Below are positions 1-8,775 of a DNA stretch of 64,000 nucleotides, piece by piece. Made by a program: the position numbers and the translations under genes. The notes beneath the pieces were generated by a model. That model ran no database searches and was not told the DNA's origin. It saw only the letters and a list, made by a program, of their open reading frames with translations. The stretch comes from Streptomyces buecherae (GTDB taxonomy: Bacteria > Actinomycetota > Actinomycetes > Streptomycetales > Streptomycetaceae), in NCBI RefSeq assembly GCF_014295035.1, contig NZ_CP060404.1, positions 2,816,501 to 2,880,500 on the forward strand, given 5' to 3'. Every line of letters starts with the position of its first letter. The first letter of the stretch is position 1.

Positions 1-180
1 AGGGGGGCGGGGACGGGGACGGGGACGGAGACATGGACGGGGGCGGGCGCGGGGGCGCCACCGGCGCGTTGGCGCTCGGCCGTGTGCGCCGGGCGCCGCT
101 CGTGTCGCGACCCTCGCTCCCCGCGCCCGTCGGCCGCGCCCGGCGCGGTGCGGCGCGCCGGCTGGTCCGGCGCGGACGCG
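1..180. other. G-rich intergenic edge
   Basis: No gene is supported here. The first 50 bases are an irregular run of GGGGAC/GGGGGC units. Open frames that cross it on the plus strand are arginine/proline-rich antisense shadows of the HD-GYP gene. The upstream neighbour lies outside the window. Confidence 0.4.
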
Positions 181-2256
181 TCAGCCCTGGCCATCGGTGT
201 GCGGGGCTCGGCGCGCCGCGTGCGCGGGGGCGGCCACCGACCGCAGGGCGCCGGCGCGCGGGAACGAGAGATCGCCGGACAGTTCGGGAACGCCGCGCGC
301 GCCCGCCGGACCGGGGGCCGCGCCCCCGCCCACCGCCGGGCCGCCCCGCTCACCGGCCACCCCGGAGAATGCCTCCCGCTCCTCGTCCGTTGGCCATAAC
401 TCGCCCGACCTGGCGCCCAGTTCACCCCCGGGCCAGACACGCTCGGTGGCGTCCTCCGCGTCGCAATCGGCGTCGTACGCGGCGCCGTAGGCGCTGGCGT
501 ACGCACCGCCGTACGCGGCACCCGGGTAGGCCGCGCCCACGCGGTCGTGCGACGCGTCGGCCTCGTGCGACGCTTCGTCCTCATGCGGCGCGCCGGCGTC
601 GTGCGGCGCGCCGGCGTCGTGCGGCGCGCCGGCGTCGTGCGGCGCGCCGGCGTCGTGCGGCGCGCCGGCGTCGTCCCGGTCGTCCGCCGCCGCCCGCGCG
701 GTGCCGCCGTCGCCCGCTCTCTCGCGAGCGCCGGCGCTCGCGGCGTCGGGCGCGACCTCGGACGCGGCACCGCGCACGGGGGCCGTGCCGGACGCCGGGG
801 CGGCGTCCGGCACGCCGCACGCGGCTCCCGTCGCCCCGTCACACTCGCCCGTTCCGTCGGCGGCGCGCGAGCCGTCCGCCCCGCTCGCCCCGGCCACTTC
901 CGGGGTGACGGCCTCGGGCTGCCAGCCGTGTCGGTCCAGCGCGCGGGCGAGGGCGCGCACCATGCGGGGGTCGAACTGCGAGCCGGCGCAGCGCCGGAGC
1001 TCCTCCACGGCCACGGACACCGGGCGCGCGCGGCGGTAGCTGCGCGTCGAGGTCATGGCGTCGAAGGCGTCGGCCACCGCCACCACCCGGGCCACCTCGG
1101 GGATGTCGCGCCCGGCGAGGCCGTGCGGATATCCGCTGCCGTCCAGCCGTTCGTGGTGGTGCAGGATCGCCGACCGGGCCTCCGCCAGGCACGCGATGTC
1201 GCGCACCATCGCGTCCCCGTGCTCCGGGTGCAGCTCGATGACGCACCGTTCCTGCGGGGTCAACGGGCCGTTCTTGCGCAGCAGTCGGGTCGGCACGCCG
1301 AGCTTGCCGACGTCGTGCAGGACCCCGGCCACCCGCAGCACCTCAAGGCGCTCCGCCGCCATGCCCAGCTCGCGGGCGATCAACACCGAGGCGGCGCCCA
1401 CGCGTTCGCCGTGCCCGCGCGTGTAGCGGTCCTTGAGGTCGACGGCCTGCACCAGGGCGCGCACGGCCGCGTGATGCGTGGCGCGCTCGGGCGCCCGGGG
1501 GCCGAAGGCCCAGCCGGCGACGGAGATCGGCACCAGCACGAGGAGCGCGGCCGGCGGCCCGTAGGGGCTGTGCCACAACAGCGCCATCACCAGCCCCACC
1601 AGCCCGTGCACGGCGTACGGGGCGCAGGAGCCGCACAGGTCGCGCGGGCGCCCCCACCCCGCGCCGCGGCCACCGACGGCGGCCCGCGCCCCCCGGTCCA
1701 GGCCCGCCTGGAGCAGCCCGTACGCGAGCGCCGCCCCGGTGGCGGGCAGGAGGGCGCGGGGCAGGTCGGCGGCGGCGAGGGCGGCCGGGCCGCCGAGCGC
1801 GGCGAAGGCCGCGGCGCTCCCGTACGTGGCGAGCGCGAGCCGGGCGGCGCGCCAGCCACGGCTGGCGGTGGCCGGCCCGCCGCCCAGTTCGGCGGGTGCG
1901 GCCCGGCCGATGAGGGCGCCGGGGACGGGGACGAGCGCCGCGGCGGCGGGCGGCAACAAAAAGGCCCCGGCCAGGAGCGCGGGGCTGCACCAGTCGAAGG
2001 GCGGGCGGCTCGCCGGGGCGGTGGTGCCGTGCGGGGAGCGGCGGAGCGCGGCCCGACAGCCCGCGTACCCGAGCGCCAGCAGCGCCGTCGGGAACCAGGC
2101 GTCGGCCCCGACGCCGCCGGGGCCCGTGAACGGCTCCGCGACGTCGGCGCCCAGCGCCGCGGACGGGGCCGTGACCAGGGCCGGAGCGGCACAGAAGGCC
2201 GCCGCGCACACGGCACCGACGATGTAGAGGCGCGCGCTTTGCGGGAGCGTCCGCAC
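181..2256 (-). CDS. Membrane HD-GYP domain protein (putative c-di-GMP phosphodiesterase)
   Basis: A 691-residue protein. The first ~250 residues are alanine/leucine-rich with several probable membrane segments. A C-terminal HD-GYP domain spans about 255-440: HD in HDVGKLGVP (~313), a following HPEHG, and HHHERLDGSGYP with the GYP triplet (~375). HD-GYP domains hydrolyse cyclic di-GMP to GMP, so a signalling phosphodiesterase anchored in the membrane is likely. After the domain comes a ~250-residue low-complexity acidic tail holding five tandem DAGAPH hexapeptides. The GTG start at 2256 follows a strong GGAGGAGGG. It lies downstream of rsrA on the same strand but beyond a strong hairpin, so it is probably a separate unit. 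S. coelicolor has an HD-GYP protein at the same place. Substrate and activity are inferred from family motifs. Confidence 0.85.
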   Translation of the reverse strand: MRTLPQSARLYIVGAVCAAAFCAAPALVTAPSAALGADVAEPFTGPGGVGADAWFPTALLALGYAGCRAALRRSPHGTTAPASRPPFDWCSPALLAGAFLLPPAAAALVPVPGALIGRAAPAELGGGPATASRGWRAARLALATYGSAAAFAALGGPAALAAADLPRALLPATGAALAYGLLQAGLDRGARAAVGGRGAGWGRPRDLCGSCAPYAVHGLVGLVMALLWHSPYGPPAALLVLVPISVAGWAFGPRAPERATHHAAVRALVQAVDLKDRYTRGHGERVGAASVLIARELGMAAERLEVLRVAGVLHDVGKLGVPTRLLRKNGPLTPQERCVIELHPEHGDAMVRDIACLAEARSAILHHHERLDGSGYPHGLAGRDIPEVARVVAVADAFDAMTSTRSYRRARPVSVAVEELRRCAGSQFDPRMVRALARALDRHGWQPEAVTPEVAGASGADGSRAADGTGECDGATGAACGVPDAAPASGTAPVRGAASEVAPDAASAGARERAGDGGTARAAADDRDDAGAPHDAGAPHDAGAPHDAGAPHDAGAPHEDEASHEADASHDRVGAAYPGAAYGGAYASAYGAAYDADCDAEDATERVWPGGELGARSGELWPTDEEREAFSGVAGERGGPAVGGGAAPGPAGARGVPELSGDLSFPRAGALRSVAAPAHAARRAPHTDGQG
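585..674 (-). repeat. Five perfect 18-bp tandem repeats coding DAGAPH
   Basis: Five identical head-to-tail 18-bp units (plus-strand unit GCGGCGCGCCGGCGTCGT). They are in frame within the HD-GYP gene and encode (DAGAPH)x5 at residues ~527-557. Degenerate copies follow (HEDEASHEADASHD). Perfect identity suggests a recent slippage-driven expansion. Confidence 0.95.
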
Positions 2257-2636
2257 GGTCCCCTCCTCCCCCCAGTCGCACGGGCTTCGACGTCAGGTTG
2301 GGGAGAATAGGACGGCCGCGTGGGAAAAACGTCCACTCAGGTGGAATCAGGTGCTCGGCGGGAACAGATACACACCTTCGGGTGACAGTCAGATGGCGCG
2401 GTGGTGGCCCACGGCCCGACGCCCGCCCAGGCGTTCGACAGTCACTCGGATGCCATCCCGCCGCGGGCCCCACCGAGCGCCGACGCGTCTCCACCGGCTC
2501 GTACCGGCGTGTCATCGACCCCGCCACTCCGACGCGCCCCGCTCCGCCAACGCCCTTACGCGCCGCGGCAGTTGGGGGCGGCGGCGTCCCGGGCCCGGCC
2601 CCGGGGCGAAGCTGGCGGTCGGCCGTCGGCACGCGT

Positions 2637-2692
2637 ACGTCCGCCCCGTACTCCGAGGGCATGGGCATGCCGATGGCGTACGGGGCGGACGT
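2637..2692 (-). terminator. Long hairpin downstream of rsrA
   Basis: Two perfect 15-base arms (ACGTCCGCCCCGTAC at 2637-2651 and its complement at 2678-2692) are separated by 26 bases that can themselves fold (GGCAT..ATGCC). It sits ~60 bases after the rsrA stop and is a likely transcription end for sigR-rsrA. There is no clear U-run, as is common in streptomycetes. The rest of 2257-2750 shows nothing else recognisable. Confidence 0.55.
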
Positions 2693-2750
2693 GTGAAAGG
2701 GATCGAAACGCCGGGCGGTGCAGCCCTGGACCGGGCGGCGCCCGGGTGCG

Positions 2751-3272
2751 TCAGTCGCGGGTGGCGCTCTCCGGGCCACCGCGATCGACCGAACCGCTGC
2801 TCGGCGCGGCCTGCAGCGGCTGCGCCGCGGCGGCCTGGGTCGACGCGGCGGCCGAGGCCGCGCCCGTGACCGGCGTGGAGTCGGCGGCCGGGGCGGAGCC
2901 GACGGCCGAAGCGGAGTCCGCGGGGCCCGGCTCCCGGCCGGCGGCCTCGGGGCCACTGACGCGGTGCAGCGGCCGGCTCGGGTCGGTCTCCAGCAACGCC
3001 TGGTCGGGCACGGTCTCGCCGGCCCTTATCAACTCGATCCGGCCCATCACCTTGGAGCGGAGGTCGGCCGGTACGTCGTCCTGGCCGCAGCAGCGCTTGA
3101 CGAGCTTCTTCACCGCCTGCTCCAGGCCGTACTTCTCCAGACACGGCGAGCACGCGTCGATGTGCACCTCGAACTTGGCGCAGTCACCGTCGGGCATCTC
3201 GTGGTCGAGGAACTCATACAGGTGGTCGAGGACCTCGGAGCAGTCCGTCTCTCGCGGGTCACCGCAGCTCAT
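2751..3272 (-). CDS. rsrA: Zinc-binding redox-sensitive anti-sigma factor RsrA
   Basis: 173 residues. It binds SigR in the cytoplasm and holds it inactive until disulfide stress ejects zinc. The zinc ligands match the ZAS family exactly: C11, H37, C41 and C44 (HIDACSPC), with the additional cysteines C3, C31 and C61-C62 in the positions known for S. coelicolor RsrA. The start ATG overlaps the sigR stop by four bases (ATGA), so the two are translationally coupled and made in ratio. It is unusual in length: the family is about 105 residues, while here ~65 residues of alanine/serine/proline-rich, probably disordered tail follow the conserved core (after about residue 105). The tail's role is unknown. 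The next gene, encoding an HD-GYP protein, lies beyond a hairpin. Confidence 0.95.
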   Translation of the reverse strand: MSCGDPRETDCSEVLDHLYEFLDHEMPDGDCAKFEVHIDACSPCLEKYGLEQAVKKLVKRCCGQDDVPADLRSKVMGRIELIRAGETVPDQALLETDPSRPLHRVSGPEAAGREPGPADSASAVGSAPAADSTPVTGAASAAASTQAAAAQPLQAAPSSGSVDRGGPESATRD

Positions 3273-4219
3273 GAGCCCGAGCCTTTCCGATCGTGCGACT
3301 CTTCCCCTGACGATGCCGGGGAGACCCCACTCGACACAGCCCCCGCGCCCGCCGGCACCAGCCCGCGACCACGGGCGTAGTCCTCTAGCAGACCGCGCAG
3401 TTGGCGGCGCCCACGGTGCAGTCGGGACATCACCGTACCGATGGGTGTACCCATGATGTCCGCGATCTCCTTGTAGGCAAAGCCCTCAACGTCGGCGAGA
3501 TACACCGCGATGCGGAACTCCTCGGGGATCGCCTGCAGAGCCGACTTCACGTCGGAGTCCGGCAGGTGGTCGAGGGCCTGGGACTCGGCGGAGCGCAGGC
3601 CGGTCGACATGTGCGACTCGGCGCGCGCGAGCTGCCAGTCCTCGATCTCCTCGGCGGCACTGCGCTGCGGTTCTCGCTGCTTCTTGCGGTAGGAGTTGAT
3701 GAACGTGTTGGTGAGGATGCGGTACAGCCACGCCTTGAGGTTGGTGCCCTCGCGGAACTGGTGGAAGGACGCGTACGCCTTGGCGTAGGTCTCCTGCACC
3801 AGGTCCTCGGCGTCGGCCGGGTTACGCGTCATCCGCAGCGCGGCCGAATACATCTGGTCAAGGAAGGTGAGGGCATCCCGCTCGAAACGGGCGTTCCGCT
3901 CGGCCGCGGTCTCGCTCCCGCTCCCGGCCGCTTCGGCCTGGGCGGTCTCGTTCTCAACGTGGCTGACCTGGGCGGCGGCCTTCTGCTGCCCCGCGCCGGT
4001 CGAGCCCCGCGTCGTGCCGTCGGTCCCCGCGTCCGTCCCAGTGACCGGACCCACCTCCTCCAACACCGTGGCGAGACCGGATGCGGACCCGCTTGAATCG
4101 GAGAATAGACGACGATCCGGTCCGCCCGCCGCTCCAGCCAGCGTCGACTGGTCGACCCGAAGCTGCGACCACGCCAGGTCGGCGGTCTGCGGACGGGACG
4201 GGCAAGCAAGCGAACCCAT
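3269..4219 (-). CDS. sigR: ECF RNA polymerase sigma factor SigR (thiol-oxidative stress), with long isoform
   Basis: Directs RNA polymerase to GGAAT-N18-GTT promoters of thioredoxin, mycothiol and proteostasis genes. Conserved core: region 2 around [20 protein letters not shown] and [11 protein letters not shown], and region 4 around [17 protein letters not shown] and [14 protein letters not shown]. Two translation starts are plausible, as in S. coelicolor, which makes SigR and an unstable longer SigR'. The upstream ATG at 4219 has GGGAG eight bases before it (another ATG lies at 4234). An internal start at 4045 (GTC) or 4054 (GTG) sits by a very strong GGAGGAGG. The span given is the long form; the short form would be about 258 residues. 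The C-terminus has an extra Ser/Gly-rich tail. rsrA follows with an ATGA overlap. Confidence 0.93.
   Translation of the reverse strand: MGSLACPSRPQTADLAWSQLRVDQSTLAGAAGGPDRRLFSDSSGSASGLATVLEEVGPVTGTDAGTDGTTRGSTGAGQQKAAAQVSHVENETAQAEAAGSGSETAAERNARFERDALTFLDQMYSAALRMTRNPADAEDLVQETYAKAYASFHQFREGTNLKAWLYRILTNTFINSYRKKQREPQRSAAEEIEDWQLARAESHMSTGLRSAESQALDHLPDSDVKSALQAIPEEFRIAVYLADVEGFAYKEIADIMGTPIGTVMSRLHRGRRQLRGLLEDYARGRGLVPAGAGAVSSGVSPASSGEESHDRKGSGS
4043..4061 (-). promoter_or_regulatory. Internal ribosome binding site and start for short SigR
   Basis: GGAGGAGG at 4061-4054 is a near-perfect anti-16S match inside the long sigR frame. Eight bases after it comes GTC (4045-4043). A GTG overlaps the end of the motif (4054-4052), too close for normal initiation. 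The spacing therefore favours the rare GTC start, or a role for both. It probably decides the stable SigR isoform. Confidence 0.5.
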
Positions 4220-4278
4220 GCGGGAAACTCCCATTCCTCGTGCTGATGCCGCTACGTTTCGATCCTTACGTCGGGCAC

Positions 4279-4305
4279 AACATCCGCACGGCGGTTCGCA
4301 TTCCC
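4279..4305 (-). promoter_or_regulatory. SigR-dependent autoregulatory promoter (sigRp2 type)
   Basis: On the minus strand GGGAAT (4305-4300), exactly 18 bases, then GTT (4281-4279): a perfect match to the sigma-R consensus. It lies immediately after the stop of the hydrolase gene and ~60 bases before the first sigR ATG, so it would give the positive feedback loop known for sigR. Transcription should begin near 4272. Confidence 0.9.
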
Positions 4306-4309
4306 CGAC

Positions 4310-5011
4310 TCAGTGAGCGATCCGATCCAGCCACTTCGCTACGGCATCCGTGAGCAGCGTCAGCGTCTCCTCCTGCGTACGGGCCGCCTTCTTCGGAACG
4401 GCGAAGCCGTGATCGGCCTCCGGAACCTCCACGATCTCCGTGCCCTCGGGGAACTCCTCGGGTCGGCCGAACGGGTCGCGTCCCCCCTGCACCACGAGCG
4501 TGGGCAGCCCCGCGTCCAACAGTTCGGCGGCCCGGGACGACGCCGGCTTGCCGGGCGGGTGCAGCGGGAACGACAGGGCGAGCACGGCCCGGGCGCCCAG
4601 CTCCCGCCCCGTACGGCAGGCCACCCGGGCCCCGGCGCTGCGCCCGCCGGCGACCACCGGCAGCCCGGGCCCGGTCAGCGCCGGCCACACCGCCCGCCAG
4701 CCGACGTCCAGCGTCTTCGGTGCGGGGGCGACCTTCTTCCCCGCCACCCGCCAGGGCTGCTCCACCAGAGCGACGCTCACGCCGCGTGGCGGCAGGGTCG
4801 CGGCCAGCGCCGCGAGGTCGCGCGCCTCGATGCCGCCGCCCGCCCCGTGCCCGAGGGCCAGCACGGCGCGGGCGTCCGGCGCCCGGTGCCAGGTGATCCG
4901 CGCGTCACCAGCGGGGGTCGGCACGGTCTCGGTCTGCACGGTCTCGGTCGGCACGGTCTCGGTCTGGGGGGCGGGGCCGGCCCCGCCCGTCCCGTTCGCT
5001 GTCGTCCGCAT
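4310..5011 (-). CDS. Alpha/beta hydrolase (KANL3/Tex30-like, dienelactone hydrolase fold)
   Basis: 233 residues from the ATG at 5011 (MRTTANG). A short TETVPTETVQTETVP repeat at residues ~18-32 precedes the fold. Landmarks: LGHGAGGG oxyanion region, the nucleophile elbow GGRSAG (G-x-S-x-G), an acid near VVQGGRDPFG, and the histidine in EADHGFAV. The family is intracellular and its substrate is unknown. It lies upstream of sigR on the same strand, and the sigR p2 promoter starts within ten bases of its stop, so read-through could also feed sigR. Upstream frame extension to 5278 is arginine/proline-rich and not credible as protein. Confidence 0.8.
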   Translation of the reverse strand: MRTTANGTGGAGPAPQTETVPTETVQTETVPTPAGDARITWHRAPDARAVLALGHGAGGGIEARDLAALAATLPPRGVSVALVEQPWRVAGKKVAPAPKTLDVGWRAVWPALTGPGLPVVAGGRSAGARVACRTGRELGARAVLALSFPLHPPGKPASSRAAELLDAGLPTLVVQGGRDPFGRPEEFPEGTEIVEVPEADHGFAVPKKAARTQEETLTLLTDAVAKWLDRIAH

Positions 5012-5293
5012 CCGCCCATCCTGCCCCGCGCCCCACCGCGGCCCTACGCCACCCGCCGACGGGCACCCGATCCGGCCCCGGCGGGGCGCTCCGCGGGCGA
5101 CGGACCCCACGGGCGGTGGCGACGCGACCCGGCGCGGGCGCGAGCCGGGCCGGGCCGGCACGTGGACACGTGGACACGTAGAGCGGGCAGGCGACGGACG
5201 AGCGGGACCGCTGACGCACGAAGGGCGACGCCCGACGGGCGCAGCGCGACGGACGACAGACGACAGGCGACAGGCCACAGGCCACAGGCGACG

Positions 5294-6115
5294 CTAGAAC
5301 AGCGTCTCCTCCTCCGGCGCGGGGAGTTCCTTCAGCAGCTCCGGGCCGTTGTTGCGGACGTTGCTCACGTCCGTGGTGACCGGGTAGGCGCGCAGCAGCC
5401 CGCCCGGCGGCGGTGCGAGCAGCGCGCGCAGGGACTCCTCGTCGGTGCGGGCGGGATCGAGCCAGGCCGCCCAGCGGTCCGGGGTCAGCATGAGCGGCAT
5501 GCGCGGGTGGATCTCCGCGAGCGAGGCCGGCCCGTCCGCGCCCGCCTCCCGGCCCGCCAGCGGCGTCGTCTCCGCCTCGGTCGTGATCACGGTGCACGTC
5601 GCCCACCACGCCTGCGGGTGGTCGTCGGGCAGCGTGCGGTCCCGCCAGAACTCGTAGAGGCCCGCCAGCGCCATCACCGAGCCGTCGGCCGGCGTGACGA
5701 AGTAGGGCTGCTTGCGCGGCCGCTTCTTGCGGCCCCGCTCCTCCAGTTGCCGCTCGTCGGCGCTGGTCACCCACTCGTAGTAGCCGTCCGCCGGCACCAG
5801 GCAGCGGCGTGCCTCGAAGGCGCGGCGGAACGAGGGCTTCTCGTGCACGGTCTCGGCGCGCGCGTTGATCATCTTCGCGGCCCCCTCCGGCGACTTCGCC
5901 CAGGAGGGCACCAGGCCCCAGCGCAGCGGTCGGAGCTGGCGGACCGGCGTGCGGTCGGCGGACTGCTTGAGGGGCCGCTCCAGGACGGCGTAGACGTTCT
6001 TGGTGGGCGCCACGTTCCAGTCCGGGGCCAGCGCCTCGGTCGGCTCCCACTTGCCCACGTCGAACAGGTTGGCCAGGTCCTCTGGTTTCCGGCTCGCCGC
6101 GTACCGTCCGCACAT
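5294..6115 (-). CDS. SRAP/HMCES-family abasic-site DNA-protein crosslinking protein
   Basis: 273 residues. It begins MCGRY, so removal of the initiator methionine exposes the catalytic Cys2 that forms a stable thiazolidine link with abasic sites in single-stranded DNA. Other family residues are present: NARAET asparagine, GYYEW glutamate, and histidine in EIHPRMPLML. A lysine/arginine-rich insert (ERGRKKRPRKQ) lies near residue 145. The ATG at 6115 is forced by the need for Cys2. The family (YedK in E. coli) shields abasic sites during replication. It fits the DNA-repair theme of the window but is not in an operon with those genes. Confidence 0.92.
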   Translation of the reverse strand: MCGRYAASRKPEDLANLFDVGKWEPTEALAPDWNVAPTKNVYAVLERPLKQSADRTPVRQLRPLRWGLVPSWAKSPEGAAKMINARAETVHEKPSFRRAFEARRCLVPADGYYEWVTSADERQLEERGRKKRPRKQPYFVTPADGSVMALAGLYEFWRDRTLPDDHPQAWWATCTVITTEAETTPLAGREAGADGPASLAEIHPRMPLMLTPDRWAAWLDPARTDEESLRALLAPPPGGLLRAYPVTTDVSNVRNNGPELLKELPAPEEETLF

Positions 6116-6548
6116 CTCGTTACAACCCCTCCGACCGCACCGTTGCCCCATCCATGCTGCCGCACCCGGCCCCCGTTCGGTGCGCCGACGGATGGTGGGG
6201 CCGGCCACCGCCCGGGGCGGGCTCGCCCCGATCCCGGAGCAACCCCCGCATTCCGGCCGGGGTGCCGGCGGAACCAGGGCCGGCGCGCCCGCGTTTTTCC
6301 TACCGTCTGCCCGGAGGTGCCAGACTGCGGCACCACCGTGCGGCCGGGCCTCGGCCCGGCCGCCGGCCAGGTCAGCCACCACCGACCCATCGCGCAGCGC
6401 CGTACGGGCAGTGCTCGCTCCCCGCCCCAGCCCGACCAGCGGCACCCCCTGCCAACCAGCACCGCCCAGCAAGCCCGGCACCACACAGCACCGACGTGAA
6501 CCACCCAGCGCCACCCAGCGCCGATCGGGACCAAGGAGTCGCCCCCGC
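6116..6548. other. Divergent intergenic region, no gene seen
   Basis: 433 bases between the divergent SRAP and M50-like genes. It is proline/arginine-coding in every open frame, with short imperfect repeats (CCACCCAGCGCC twice near 6500). Promoters for both genes should lie here, but I could not identify convincing -35/-10 pairs. Confidence 0.4.
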
Positions 6549-7262
6549 ATGGACAGCACCAGCGCAACCGAGCTGTGGGACCGCGTCTTCGGCACCCAAC
6601 CCGACCCCTCGCAGTGGCTGGTGGCGATCACCGGCCTGATCGCGCTCGCCGTCGTCACCTCGCGCCTGACCTGGCGGCTGGCCCGTAACGCCATCACCAT
6701 CGCCCACGAGGGCGGGCACGGGATCGTGGCGCTGCTCAGCGGGCGCCGCCTGGACGGCATACGGCTGCACTCCGACACCTCGGGGTTGACCGTCTCGCGC
6801 GGCAAGCCGACCGGAATCGGCATGATCCTGACCGCGGCGGCCGGCTACACCGCCCCGTCGCTGCTCGGCCTCGGCGGCGCCTGGCTGCTCGCCGCCGGCC
6901 ACATCACGGCGCTGCTGTGGGGCGCGACGGCGCTGCTGGTGGCCATGCTGGTGATGATCCGCAACGCGTACGGGGCGCTGTCGGTGGTGGTCACCGGCGC
7001 GACCTTCCTGCTCGTGTCCTGGCTGACGGAGCCGGAGGTGCAGGCGGCGTTCGCGTACGGGGTGGTGTGGTTCCTGCTGCTCGGCGGGGTCAGGCCGCCG
7101 TTCGAGTTGCAGCGCAAGCGCCGGTTCGGGCAGGCCGGGGACTCCGACCCGGACCAGCTCGCCCGCCTCACGAACGTGCCGGCGGCGCTGTGGATGTTCC
7201 TCTTCCACGCCGTCTCGCTGTGCTCGCTGATCGGCGGCGGGCGCTGGCTGCTCGACCTGTGA
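6549..7262 (+). CDS. M50-like membrane metalloprotease-family protein
   Basis: 237 residues, mostly hydrophobic with about six membrane segments. HEGGH (residues ~56-60, in IAHEGGHGIVALLSG) is the zinc-binding HExxH motif of the M50 site-2-protease group, placed in the first membrane helices. A second metal-ligand motif (DG type) is not obvious, so catalytic activity is uncertain. The family usually processes membrane-bound regulators. The ATG at 6549 follows GGAGTCG. aroA starts about 100 bases downstream on the same strand. Confidence 0.8.
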   Translation: MDSTSATELWDRVFGTQPDPSQWLVAITGLIALAVVTSRLTWRLARNAITIAHEGGHGIVALLSGRRLDGIRLHSDTSGLTVSRGKPTGIGMILTAAAGYTAPSLLGLGGAWLLAAGHITALLWGATALLVAMLVMIRNAYGALSVVVTGATFLLVSWLTEPEVQAAFAYGVVWFLLLGGVRPPFELQRKRRFGQAGDSDPDQLARLTNVPAALWMFLFHAVSLCSLIGGGRWLLDL

Positions 7263-7364
7263 ACGAGCTTGGCGTCGGCCCCTCCTATCAGTGCCGTGTT
7301 ACGGAGGGGTTTCACCGTTTTTGATCGAGAATCGTCGTTCGGCGGAGCCACTAAAGTAAGGCTC

Positions 7365-8765
7365 ATGACCGGCACTGAGACATCCCCGGATGACGCCCTC
7401 GCGCTTTGGCCCGCTCCGCTCGCGCACGGAGCGGTCGACGCGACCGTCACCGTGCCCGGTTCCAAGTCCGTCACCAACCGCGGCCTGGTCCTCGCCGCGC
7501 TCGCCGCCGAGCCCGGATGGCTGCGCCGCCCGCTGCGCTCCCGCGACACCCTGCTGATGGCCGAGGCGCTGCGCGCCATGGGCGTCGGCATCGAGGAGAC
7601 CATCGCGTCGAACTCCGCCGCCCCCGGCGAGCCCGGCGCCCCCGCCACCGGCGAGGCGTGGCGGGTCATCCCCGCGGGGCTGCACGGCCCGGCCACCGTG
7701 GACGTGGGCAACGCCGGTACGGTGATGCGCTTCCTGCCGCCGGTCGCCGCGCTCGCCGACGGGCCGGTCCGCTTCGACGGCGACGCCCGCTCCCACGAGC
7801 GCCCACTGCACGGCGTGATCGACGCGCTGCGCGCCCTCGGCGCCCGCATCGACGACGACGGGCGCGGCGCGCTCCCGCTGACCGTGCACGGCAACGGCAG
7901 CATCGACGGCGGCCCGGTCCGCATCGACGCCTCCTCGTCCTCGCAGTTCGTCAGCGCGCTGCTGCTCTCCGGCGCGCGTTTCAACCAGGGCGTCGAGGTA
8001 CGGCACGTCGGCTCCACGCTGCCCTCCATGCCACACATCCGGATGACCGTGGACATGCTGCGCAGCGCGGGCGCGGCCGTGGACACCCCGGAGGCGGGCG
8101 GCGAGCCCGACGTGTGGCGGGTGGCGCCGAGCGCGCTGCTCGGCCGCGACCTGGTGGTCGAGCCCGACCTGTCCAACGCGGCCCCCTTCCTGGCCGCCGC
8201 GCTGGTCACCGGCGGCCGGGTGACCATCCCCGACTGGCCCGAGCACACCACCCAGCCCGGTGACGCGCTGCGCGAGATCTTCACCGAGATGGGCGGCTCC
8301 TGCGAGCTGGTCACCACCGCCGACGGCACCGCGCTGACCTTCACCGGCACCGGTCGCGTCCGGGGCATCGACGTCGACCTGCACGAGGTGGGCGAGCTGA
8401 GCCCGGTGATCGCCGCGGTCGCCGCGCTCGCCGACTCGGAGTCGGTCCTGCGGGGCATCGCCCACCTGCGGCTGCACGAGACCGACCGGCTCGCGGCGCT
8501 GGCCAAGGAGCTGAACGACCTGGGCGGCGACGTCACCGAGACCGCGGACGGGCTGCGCATCCGCCCGCGCCCGCTGCACGGCGGCATCTTCCACACCTAC
8601 GAGGACCACCGGCTGGCCACCGCCGCCGCCGTGCTGGGCCTGACCGTCGACGGCGTCCAGGTGGAGAACGTGGCCACCACCGCCAAGACCCTGCCCGACT
8701 TCCCCGGCCTGTGGACGGGGATGCTCGATGCCACACCCGGGGCGGCCCCGATGCCGAGAGGCTGA
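7365..8765 (+). CDS. aroA: 3-phosphoshikimate 1-carboxyvinyltransferase (EPSP synthase)
   Basis: 466 residues. Catalyses transfer of the enolpyruvyl group from phosphoenolpyruvate to shikimate-3-phosphate, the sixth shikimate-pathway step. Motifs: [11 protein letters not shown] near the N-terminus (shikimate-phosphate/PEP lysine), [13 protein letters not shown] (PEP loop), [11 protein letters not shown], and [12 protein letters not shown] with YEDHRLAT at the C-terminal domain. The ATG at 7365 ([10 protein letters not shown]) fits the family start. rsgA begins 10 bases after the stop, so the two form an operon, an arrangement conserved in actinobacteria. Confidence 0.97.
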   Translation: MTGTETSPDDALALWPAPLAHGAVDATVTVPGSKSVTNRGLVLAALAAEPGWLRRPLRSRDTLLMAEALRAMGVGIEETIASNSAAPGEPGAPATGEAWRVIPAGLHGPATVDVGNAGTVMRFLPPVAALADGPVRFDGDARSHERPLHGVIDALRALGARIDDDGRGALPLTVHGNGSIDGGPVRIDASSSSQFVSALLLSGARFNQGVEVRHVGSTLPSMPHIRMTVDMLRSAGAAVDTPEAGGEPDVWRVAPSALLGRDLVVEPDLSNAAPFLAAALVTGGRVTIPDWPEHTTQPGDALREIFTEMGGSCELVTTADGTALTFTGTGRVRGIDVDLHEVGELSPVIAAVAALADSESVLRGIAHLRLHETDRLAALAKELNDLGGDVTETADGLRIRPRPLHGGIFHTYEDHRLATAAAVLGLTVDGVQVENVATTAKTLPDFPGLWTGMLDATPGAAPMPRG

Positions 8766-8775
8766 GGCCGCGACG

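Noticed and set aside
547..2310. 587-codon open frame antisense to the HD-GYP gene
   Set aside because: Arg/Gly/Ala-rich with no motif or ribosome site; typical antisense openness of GC-rich DNA.
4213..4237. Second sigma-R-like promoter (GGAAT ... GTT) at the sigR start
   Set aside because: Spacer is 17, not 18, and it overlaps the start codons; unlikely to be used.
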